Made by a program: the position numbers and the translations under genes. The notes beneath the pieces are model-generated. The model had not been told where the DNA came from. It ran no database searches and worked only from the letters and a program-made list of their open reading frames with translations. Below are positions 14,101 through 26,100 of a DNA stretch of 64,000 bases, piece by piece (the first letter of the stretch is position 1; every line of letters begins with the position of its first letter). Origin of the DNA: Acanthochromis polyacanthus (lineage: Eukaryota; Chordata; Actinopteri; Pomacentridae); the NCBI RefSeq assembly GCF_021347895.1, contig NC_067124.1, positions 2,177,630 through 2,241,629 on the forward strand. The letters are read 5' to 3'.

Positions 14101-17100
14101 GACCCACTGCTTGATTTTTCATCAGGCAGCATTATCTATGCTCGCTCAGAAATGAGACACATGCTGCGACATCTGCAGAGGAAAATCCCAAATAAGAAAG
14201 CTGACCCCTTACAACAAGTCCGCACAACAAACGCCTACACACAGACACACACTTCCACGCCATCCTCAGGAGATGGTGCGGATTCATTTTGTACGGATGT
14301 AACAGAACTAATTTTGGGAGTGAGCCTCTGTTAATGAGCTGGTCTTTGATGTGTAAATCCTCCAGTCCCAGTGCAAAGCTGATACCGTCTCCCCACAATC
14401 CTGCTCAGGTGCAGACCTGCTCCCCTCTGCATTACTTATCTTGTGTACCAAATAGCGTAAGACCTCCGACAGCTAATAAACCCATGTCTAAGAGGGAGAA
14501 ACACACACCAACATGCAACCTTGCAGAACAAAAAAAGAGAGAGGAAAATCAGGATGAAAAGCAGGTTGGTGAATGCAAACAGCACTGGGATGTTGCAGTG
14601 AGTGGAGTTGTGCTGCATATATTACATCTTAATACTGTATATGCCATCCCTGCTTCTATTTTTACTCCGCCGTGGAAAATCAAGCATAGATGATAAAATA
14701 GTTTTTTACTGACTAAATGCAAGTCTGTGGTTTATTTCATTTCTACATTGCTTCTCCACACAGTAATTGGATTGTGGCTGCACTGTCATGTACTCAGTGA
14801 AATGAATGCCTATTAATCAGAGGATAATTGGACACATACCCCTGATAAATGGTGCTGCTCCACTTCGAGTCACGTACAAATTAGGCCATTTTCAGGGATC
14901 CATTTCTTATCTGGCTTGACTTGTGCTTATATAAGCTGCGAACTAATATTGCTGGATGGATCTATGGATGCACTAATTCTTCCTGGGCATGACTCCCTAG
15001 TCAAGCTTCTACCATTAATTCTACCATACCTTTTTCTGCCACAGTTCAGCATGTATTAACTCCTTGTTAGTGATTCCAGATGACAGTGCATAATATAGTA
15101 CACTATGGGAACTGCAATCCAGTTTTTGATTTAGAAAATAACAAGGCATTGATTCTTAGATCACTGTCACCAATGTTCAGAAATGAGGATGGTATCAATA
15201 TGGGCGCCCGGATAGCTCAGTTGGCTGGGCGGTCGACCCCTGAGCAGGGCTATAGTCCCTGATGTAGCGGTTATGGGTTTGAGTCCAGCTCATGTCAATT
15301 TACTGCATGTTGTTCCCCCACTCTTCTAACCATGTTTCCTATCTCTCTCTCAATGTGCTATCTAATAAAGGTAAAAATGCCCAAAAAATAATACTTTCAA
15401 AAAAGATGGTATCATGTTCTGGTAAATAAATGCAATTCAAAATTGTTCAAGATTACTTGTGGGGTTCCTCAAGGCTCAATGTTAGGTCAATTCTGGTTTA
15501 TTTGGTGCATAAATCAAACATGTGAAGCTTTCCAACATATTAAAAATTATTTTATAACCATCCATCCATTATTGCTTAATCCTCATTAGGGCTGGAGTCG
15601 ATCCCAGCTGAACAATGGTGAAAGTAGAGGACACTGGACAGGTCACCAGGAGTTCATAGGACTACATATAGAGACAAACAATCACACTCACACCTACAGA
15701 CTATTCAGAGTTACCAATCTCAGCATGTTTTTGCACTGTGGGAAGAACCTGGAGTACCTGGAGAACACTGGCTCTAAACACAGTCACGTCAACCCTTTAC
15801 ATCTGTTTAGTTTTCTTGTAGTATGTGTATGCACATAGACTACATTTTAATAGAGCCAAATTCCCAATAAAGCTGTTATGCAAAGTATTTTTCTGTTTCT
15901 GTTGTCAGACAAGGGAATAAGCACATGATAGCAACTGAAACAAAGCATGGTAACCAGCAATCACCTCAGATCTCCTTCCAAACTGCAGCGCTGCACCACA
16001 AAAGCAGTGATTTTATAACCACAACGTTGTCTGACAAACTCACCATGCATGGGAAAAAAGACAACAGCTTCACTGTGAATTCAGTGACATTTTTATATAA
16101 AATAACGGCTCAGAGATAAAATTAGAAGCAACAAAGTCCTGGTCTTACACATCTATGTCTGTGTCAGCTGCCGTATTGTCAACTGTTTTGCTCTGTGCTG
16201 TCAATAAGAAACACAGGGAGAGTGTTCTTCCTGAAGGAAGGGTGGACAGTTCAGCTGCATTTAAAGCTAAAGACACTGAAACAGCCAGTTTAGAAAAACC
16301 ATGTGTAACGCAGTCATGGTAAAATAAATCCTGTTTGCAGTATCCTGAGCTGAAAGATTGAAAGACACATTCTGGGGATATGCGAGACTTTTATTAATTT
16401 GCTAAAAAAAAAAAAAAAAGGTGCAGAATTTGGGACTTAAGTTATACCAGACAACCCAACTTCTGTCAAATATTTACAAATTTGTATAAAGTATATTTAT
16501 ACTAACTGATCTTAAAGATAAAAACATGTCTGAAATAAAAAAAATATGCTGGAATCAACACTTACATTATTGTATAAAATCCAGGACTCGTTAAATCAGG
16601 CTTCTATATACATTTTGTATTCTTCAGTCATAATATTACTCACTAAATGTTAATGACACACAAATCTAATCTTTACACTTTAGAAGAACACAAATAAAAG
16701 TATTGTAAACTACAAACTGTATTGTTGAAAGATTAATGCTTGCATGCCAACATACTCTCAGTGACAAAGCTAATACGCTCATGTTAGGCATGCACAACAC
16801 TATGTCAAAAAATCTTACTACTCTGCCAAGGAACGTGACGGAGTTATGCGATGATCGGCGTACGTTTGTCTGTCTGTCTCAGCCACAATACTAAACAAAT
16901 CCTAAAAAAGCCCCCAAAAAAACTTAAAATTGATTGATTCAAATTTTAGAATTTAGTTTTGTTAGTTTTTCTTGTTTAAAAAAACATAATTTGTATTTGT
17001 TTGTGTCTGTCTAATGCAGCCACACCTTTTGAAACACAAAAAAGATTTTTCCACAAATATTTTAAGATAACATTTGGGATTGTGTAAAATTTTAAGCGTG

Positions 17101-20100
17101 CCCAAAAACTTTTTTCCACCACTATATATTAAATAGCCACATTATATGGTGCTGAGATTTCTGATCATCCGTAACTAATAAAAAATGCTGCATTTCTGAT
17201 AATGCCATATGAGGGAATGAGCCCTCTTAGCGGAGTACTGCTCTCTCAGTGCTTTTCTTGTTTCCTTCTGTTTTGGACTTTTATCTTTTCTTTTAACCTA
17301 CATAGTTTGTTTGTGACCATTTACTGGGGAAAATAAATTTCAAATGACAGATGCTTCTGAAAGAAAAATCTCTACTGGGTTTGAAGCAATAAAATCTGTG
17401 ACAAAAACAATGAAGTCCAGAGATCTGTTTATGTTGTCGGCCTGCTGCTGGACTGTCAGCTACATCTAAAAGCTTTACATGGCTTGCTAAATTATACAGC
17501 TGATTAATTATAATCTGTGCAGCAGTGAAATACCTTTTAAAGATTACACATGACATGCTGTACTTGTAAACAGTTAGTGTTGCATAACTGACACTTCTAC
17601 CAACAGGCCTCCTCCGCTCTCTTGGTTGTCATTAATAACAACCCGTCCCCCATGTATGATAATTAATGCATAATGAGATATATGCTGTGACAATGACTAC
17701 CACTTGACATATATCTTGCCAGGGGATTAAAGCAGTGTTATTACACTTTGTCACTCAGTCCCAACCACCGCCACAACCCTCGCTCCCCCCTCATCTGTTT
17801 CACGCTAAAAGACTGCGATCAGCTAATGAGCTTCTTTGGCCTCCAATTAATCATGCTAATGAGCCCCACCCAGCAAAGATAATCAACTGTTCTTGCCATA
17901 AAAGCCAATACAGGAAGAGTGTGGAGCTTTACTCATGAAACACACTCCTGCCTTCTCCTCCCTTCTACTCATCCTAATCCTGTTTTTTCTTCATACACTT
18001 CCCTCTTTTCTTCTCCTCCTCCCAGCCTCTCGCTTTTTATCTGCTCCTCTCTGCCCTTCAGAGCTCCTTATCGTCCTCCTCGCTTCTTTTTTCACGCTTC
18101 TCTTTTCTCAATCTTCTTTCCCATTTAGTTTTTTCCACATCCCTCCCCAGCTTCTGCTTCTTCAACATCTCTCATCCTCAGTGCCTTCCTCTCTAGCTGG
18201 TTCTCCAGTTCTGTCCTTCCTACGTCCCCAAATCCTGCTTCAAACTCACCAGTACTCCTTCCACTGGTCCTCTTCAAAAACATCCTCTGGGATGGGATCA
18301 ATCAGCACCAGGTCTGACACTTGCCTGAGGACAAAGAGAGAACATACTCACTCAGATGAGTAAGACTCATTGACTACCCTTGTCCACTTTACCCTCCTGG
18401 CCTGTGCCATAATGAGTGTGAGATGGATGGCGTCATCCCATCTGTCTTTCCGTGGATTTGTCTGTCCCGTACCCCCACAGACAGATGACCACACATACAC
18501 CAGATCCAGAGGCAATATTTCCGTTTGGAGAGGTGTCATCCACACACCACTACTTAATTTTCTCCCTTAACGGTGGCAACATCGTGCCTGATTAAATACT
18601 AAATCTTTCATCCCTGGTATGGGCTACATGTCACGTTAATCACTACGATGTCTCAGAGATGGCTGAGTTACGGGGGACGATGGGAATGGACCCTGGAATG
18701 TATTTTGCAAAGCGCGAGTTAGAGAAGACCTGCACACCTTATGCTGTCAAGTAATTGTAAAACAAGTCATCTTTAAATTTTATGAAAGATTTGTTAGACA
18801 ACAGAATGATGAATGTGGTCGAGGTTGACATTTTTCTCATCTCCAGAATGACGTGTTCCTTTATTAGCTGTAGTTAATTTACGGCACACACAACATCCTT
18901 GTAGTGGAGCATCTATTAACCTACAGCACAAACCTATTTCACTCTGCAGTCTAGTTTCAGTGACGTTTACTAAAATCTGCAGATGTTTCAGGACATTCTT
19001 CTTCTATTTTTTTAAATAATAAAACTACTCCATGTGTTTTGTCTTTATTTATGTTTTCAACAGAAACTAACAAGCTTATTGATGAGAGACACAAACTGTG
19101 AGTGGAAGAACACATTCTTGGTTTTGTTGGCAATTTAAAAAAGCAATGAAGCAGTGAAGTAATATTTTTTTTAAAAAGAAGAACAAAAGCCTTATTACTG
19201 AATTAGATTTTTGATGGACTGCCGTTTTTAAGAAATAATAATACACGTTGAATTCTTATTTTATTTTAGTCTATTTATATATTTGCAAAACTGCCTTTAG
19301 TTGCTGTTTAACAACGACAATAAAGATCTGTTCTATTCTGTTTTATTAAACTGCCTCATCGGTGTACTCACTGGCATTGATTTAGTACTGCACTTTCATA
19401 AAGTTGGGAACCTGCAAGAGATGAATTAAAAACCACACAGTTGTGTTAAAAACAGACTGGGCCCAACAGAAACAGCAAAGGACAGAGATGTCCCACATGT
19501 AAGTTCTAGTCCTGTGTCGTTGTACATGTCTGAACTGGAAAACTGATACATGTGCTGCCTCTGAAACAACACCAGCTTCAGCAGTGACAGTCAAGTCAGC
19601 AGTAACGTAACGTGCACCACCACATCTCTTTGGAGTCACACATCTGAGCTTTACAAAACAGTCAGAAGAAAAGTACTCATGAAAACAAAGTCTGACATCG
19701 AACACGTCACTGTGTAAAGTTTGTAACAACACAAAAAGTGGCATCACAGCGGATGAAAGCTTTAGAAGAAGGAAAGCAAAGTGTGACTCCTGGAGATTCA
19801 GATGCTAGCACTCATCCTGATTTCAAAACAGCAAAAAGGCAGCTGAAGACAGTACAGGAATTGGGAGAAAGAAATTACAGAAGTGTGGGCATTTGATATG
19901 AGTACTGACTGACAAATCATGAAGTGGAAGGATGCTGTAAACAATCTGTCCTCAGGTTGAAAAACCCAGGGACAAATAACTTGACCTGGTAGAACTGGAC
20001 TGTCTGCATGTTACCTGTTCTTATTGCACAGCTGCCAGTGTGGTTTTTATATAGAAATGAAAATGTAAAAGGATAATAGCCTCACTCCACCTAGCTACTG

Positions 20101-23100
20101 GGGAAATAGTGGGGCAGATTGCTGAAACAATACTTCACTTGGTGATACAAACACCATATTTGGCACACATGTGCTTCAGAACTTACTCTCTTGGAAAAGT
20201 ACGTTATCCACTTGAAAATACAAAATAGCCGCCATTTTTAAAGATGGCCGCCATTCAAAGCGGTTTCAGCGGTGTTTGAACTATTTTTTGATTAAATAGT
20301 CCTATTTTGATGGTCTATACATCAAAATATATGTTTTTGAGTGTGAGAAGTCCAATTCTGCATTTAGAAAATCAAAATTACTGAATACTATGATGATAAA
20401 ATGGGGATTACACTTTACCGATATATAGGGTAACGTTGACTTCGATTCTCTGTTTTACAAACAATGTGAGAAAAAACTTATAAGACTTGTGTGTTGTTTG
20501 AGTCAGGAAACGACTTGCTGTTGATGTGCAGCTTCGACTGGTTCTTCTTCTCGTCTTCACATTTGCAGGCACACAACTGTGTACACTTCAGGCTGAAGCA
20601 ATAGCATTTGCATCGTCCTCGACATTCAGTCTTGCAGCCACATTTTGTCAACTGCTCACAAGTCTGAGCAATGGGTGGAAGAGCTGTCCAGACAACTAAA
20701 CTGGTGGCCATCTCGGATTTTCAGCTGGATAACGTACTTTTCTTAAAATGCACATCCTAAACATCATTTGTGTCAAATTTGGTGCTTGTATCACCAAGTG
20801 AAAGATTCTTATGGAATATTGAATTAATCTGCCCCACTAAAAGGCAACAGTTTATATCCCCCCCCCAAAAAATCAACATTTTGTCTTGAGATTTTGCAGA
20901 GAAAGAAGTGATTTATATCATGGATCATACGGGAAAATTTATGATAAAATAGATTTTTTTTAGCCTGCAATCTTCTTCTGACAACAGAGTTCTGTTTTTG
21001 TTGGGAACATCTGGAACTTTTCTTTGACACCTTCTAGGAATGTCTACAATGAGTTTCCAACAAACTCTGCTGTAGCATACTATGTGCTGCAGTTACTTCC
21101 CTCTTCAGCTCTGACAAACTGATCATCGTGTTAACATAAATACAGACGTACCTGCCAATTATCATTTAGTAAGGATGTAAAATACAATCAATTCCAATTA
21201 TTTATAATTGATTTTAATATTAGCCTTTTAGTTTTCCCTTCCTTTCTGGCAACTGTATGTTGGAATATAGATTTTTCTAGTATTGTTATATGAGCATTCA
21301 CATTATCTTACTTAGAATAATTTATATATATATATATATATTGTATATGTAAGTAATAATATTCTGTGGATCTAATACTGTGCCTTGATATCCAGTATTG
21401 TGAAGGTAAATGACTCTTCCCCTTTCTAACATCATCATAGCCTTTAGACAGGCAGGCAATGCAGAGGATTAGACATTGTCTATTCTTTTTTTATTATTAT
21501 TCATTGGCTTTATTAGACAGGTTTAGTCAAGTGACAGACAGGAAAGCAGGAAGAAGACCTGCAGCAAAGGACCGTGATCTGGAATCGAACCCAGACTGCT
21601 GCACTGGGAACCGTAGGCCTGTTTATGATTCACCTGCTCAACCAGTTCAGCTATTCAGATATCGTCTATTCTGTTGTGACTAAGCAGATGAGTTGTCTGT
21701 AGAATCCTCAGAACTGATGCTGGCATTGCTTGCCTGTACAGCTGCTCTGTCGGTGTCATTTCTCCTGATGTCAGTAAACCTTACTCACAAGTTAAGTCAC
21801 CTAAGTCTCCAGAGTGTCTCTCCGTGTCCGCTTCCTCAACCTCGCTGAACTTCCACAACAAGTACTTTATAATGGGAAATAAAGAAAATCCTGAAATTTT
21901 CTTTCAGTATATATAAATACATGCCCTGAAATAAATTTTAGAGTGACAAACTAACGGTTGTGGTGGATATCTGTCACCAAGAACTTTAATATTTCCAAAT
22001 ATACTTTACTCTGCCTATTTCTCTCACTGACAAAATTGCACAGGTAAGAGAGGCAGCTCTGTTTGTCATAACGGGTTATTGTATCCTTTTTAAGGTCAGT
22101 TTTGGCTGAACCACATACCACAAGCCAGCATATTTGTCTACCTATTGTGGAACATCAGCATCATTTCTTTTTTATCCTACCCACTTACAAAATGTCCACA
22201 ACTTCCAATTTTCATCACCCACATTTCTAGTGCAGACTTTCTTCTGCCTAACTTAAGATAATTCTAAACAGTTATTTCTTTAGAAAGCTTTTTCAGAGCC
22301 ACAGAAGGTATTATACACATTTATGTTTTGCATTATTAGCAGCACTCTTCCTGTAACATCCTACATTTACTGCCATTGTACAATACTTATAGCCTAGCCG
22401 CGCTAGACCCAGCTCTGAAGACACAAGGGTCTAGGCACGCTCGACAGGGAGGGAGGCGGGCTAAAAGGTTGTCTATCAAATCACTCTGCAGCAATTGGGT
22501 AGGTATACAACCAATCAGCGCAACGAATAGGCTGACGTAGTTCCTAGAGCGAATCTTTAAGGGCTGTGGCCAAAGCCGAGTCCAAAGATAACTGTTTATT
22601 GTGCGCCGGTTGTTTCTGTCAGAATCGTCACGCCTCTGTCGTCACTTCGTTACGCCCGCCTTCTGACTCTACACTTCATGGTGATTGGTCCGGCCAGTTT
22701 TAGGAGAATCCAACCTCGAGCCTTATGGAGGGTAACTAGACCCACCCTGGCAGAGAATTAAATTCGTTGCCGTGGGTTGTCTAGCGCGGCTAGGCTACAA
22801 TACTTACACATCATGAATGTGGCTGTAGAACCTGCCGTTGAGCGCACCGAGCTCGGACCCCACCAGGATGAAGGGTTTAGCTATCCCAGCAGCCTCCAGG
22901 AGCCGGTACAGATCATCCACCATCCTGGAAGACAGCAACAGTCATCAGTCTCAGCTCCAAACCGCGGCACGCTGCGAACTGGGCCAGGGAGGTTATTTAT
23001 TCAGCTTGGTGGCACTAGGGCTCCCAGCATGAAAGATGAATACAACAGGCCATCATTAATCTCATTAATCTCTAATTTGCTCATTAACGGGTTTTTAAAG

Positions 23101-26100
23101 AACTCATTGGAGAGTCATTATTAAGAAGCAAAAATGACTTAAGAGGGCAGACGACAGAGATGCAGCATATTCTGTCCTAAAATTACAATAAAGAATAGAA
23201 GTAACTGAACGAAAAGCAAGGTTGGCAGTAGTTTTCTATTTAATCACGATCCTGATAATATAAACAGCACTGCTGAGACCCGAATGACAGCAGAGAGGAG
23301 GGGACTGCTGGCTCCTTTCCATTGCAAAACACCGCAGGAAAAACAATCAGCAGCAAACTTCTATCATCAGGGGGAGCATCAGCATTACATGAGGTGCAGC
23401 AGCTCCTCTCTGAGAGCCATCTGCTGTCCCGGGTTTGTTGTGCTAATAAATCAAACCTGAGGTGTCACACCAAAATGAAGAGATTTCACAAGACTCGCAG
23501 GGTTAAGGTTAGGTAGTCATCAAACTCCTTCAGATATTGAATTCCGGCAAATTGATTGCATGCATCTCAAACAGGCGGCAGGCCACTTTCTGGGCCAGAT
23601 GCCAAGGTAAACTAGACTGCTGACCGCGGAGAATCACGCCTGCTCAGCCCTTAGGCATGTCTAAGGCTCGAAAAATGTGTTACGATGTCAGAGACTGGAA
23701 GATTAGAGTCCAATCCGGCTGCAGTGTGAGGCAGGGCGGATTGGCCGAGGGTGTGTGAGGAAGGGGCACACATGAGAACATCAATGAGAAGTTCTGAACA
23801 GCCACTTCATCAAGGAAACACTGATTCCCTCTGCTTTAAAAATAAATAACTGAATTTGAGGTGTGTTACTGTTCTGTACTGCAGCAGGATAGGCTTTTAG
23901 CTTCGCTTCGCTTTGTGTGACTGTCACAGCATACACAATGTGAAAGAACTGATGCTGAATGCGGAACTGTTCTTCTTTTCCTCCTCATTGGAAATAAAAA
24001 CCTAAATGTATTGGAGAGTGGTCGCATAAACCAGTGCCAGAAAAAGGAGCCAGGTCCCACCTGCTGCCAAACTAAAAAGTGGACTTGTTTAGGAGTTGTC
24101 TTTAGTGGCACTTTAAGGACTGTTCTCCTGCACTGGAACTCAGACAAAGGCCATCTCTACTCAGTGGGTAAAACTGATGTTTAGCCTGTTTTCAGTCCTA
24201 AATTGATGAAAATTAATAATTACAAAGGGAAGAGGTTTGGTCTGAATTTCTACAAAATGACAGAAGTCCAGAAAATGTCCTCATTTTATATCTGTCTTGT
24301 CTTTCATTTGTTCAGTTTTGAATATGTAGTATTAAATTTATTCACTTGCCCTTTGGCTTTTGAACCAATATTTTATTGCTTTCCCTTATTTTACTTGGAT
24401 TAACTGCTGTTGGAGGCCTTATTTTGAATTTTATGTTGTCTTGTTCTGGATTGTGTTGTTTGCTGATCAAAGACATTTAAAAACTTGAATTGAAAGAGTA
24501 TGAATACATATACTTCATTAATTGGTTTAACAGAAACGTATTCTTCAATTATTTTGATAATGAATTGTTTTGTCAGTTCTCAGGAGATATGTCACCTTAA
24601 CCCAAAGGTGACAGATTTGTGCGCGTTAAGCTATCAAGAAGGTATCAATGTATTGGAACATTTGTTGCAACTAAGTCCAATTTCTTTTCTTTTCTTTTCA
24701 TCTCTGTACTGAGAATTTTGTCCAAATGTCTGACTTGACTTGTTTTGTTTTTTGTATTGTGAAAATCCACTATAATCTTCTTATCAACTCTATTTGTTGA
24801 CTCTTTCTTTGTGGTTAGCACTAAATCCTTGGATCTGCAATTTACTTTTCACTGCTCTTTCCAATCATAGTAAAGAGGATCCAGTGAGATCCCAAAGCTA
24901 ATGCAGTCTTCTACTCCCCAGATGATAGGCCTACCAGCTTCTCAACATCACATGTTCTTTTCAATTTACACAAATTAATTTTACAAACTCAAACATTGCC
25001 AGCGCTTTGAAACACCGACATTATATTTTATAATACAGAATTTGTGTACAGCAGCAAGTACGACTAAAGGAAGTGTTTCCACACACTGCGTCATAACTCC
25101 TGACAGTGACAGCCAGCTTTAACGTGGTAACCTCACCGTCCAGTCGTTGACATGCCCCAAACTTTCTCTGTTCCTGTGGTCTCATTCTGCATCAGTCGCT
25201 TGCTGAAGCCCAGTCCCATTCTGTCGTAGGTGCAAACCTGAGCATGGTGACAAACAGGGACAGCACAGGTTGAGATGTTTTTCTAAGTCTCCTCATGCTT
25301 TACATACACATGAGATGCTTTCAAAACAGCCCTGCCCATTCCTATCCTGTGTAAGCACTTTAAATATGCACAATGGCTCAGTAGCTCTGCAAAGACACAG
25401 ACAGAGGTGTAAACAGTACGCTTACGCCACTACATTTGTGTTTTGTCACTGCTTATGCAATTTAGTTGTTCAGATGTATCTGGGCCTTTCCCCAACAAGC
25501 CTGTGCTGTGACCTCATTTGGGTCACATTTCAGACAAACAACATGGGGCAGGCTGTCAGCCTCGACTTTCTGCTGTGCTGAGCCCTTGTTGAGCAGAGAG
25601 GATGTGGCAGAGCTACTGCAAGGACTATCCCTACATGACCCTAACAACAAACAACACGGCCACATTAGTATTAGCCGCTTCCACAGAAAGGTCACCACAG
25701 TGGATTCACTTGACAAAGGCAAAGCCAGTGTCAGTGCAAACTTACCCTCAGCATGTCTTACAAATACGACTCAAATGAGATATTTATTTCAGTTTTTAAT
25801 GAGTCCACTGGATTTAACATATAAACGAAAAAAATCCACTATTTCAAAACCTATTGATCTAATTTAAAGCAGAATGACTAAGTCAGTTCCTCACCGTTGT
25901 CAGTGCGGAAACACTCTCTTGGACATGAAACCAAATGTCTGAGGACTTTCCAGTCGGTGCATCTAGGATGACTACAGAAACACAGCTTGGTTAGGCAGAG
26001 CTCAGTTTGAAGACACAAACAAGCCAGAAACAGTCATGTGCCACAAAAAGCAGACAATTTATTACCGACAGGGCTTCCTCGTCCTTTACACAAAAGGAGC

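Noticed and set aside
14289..14693. 134-codon plus-strand frame
   Set aside because: No family motif, no splice support, intronic on the opposite strand to the hydrolase gene; chance remains the simplest view.
15204..15290. Possible tRNA gene
   Set aside because: Followed by the AFC-type SINE tail; the anticodon-arm pairing is poor.
17935..18363. 142-codon plus-strand frame, Leu/Ser/Phe-rich
   Set aside because: Comes from a pyrimidine-rich tract and overlaps exon 7 of the minus-strand gene in antisense.
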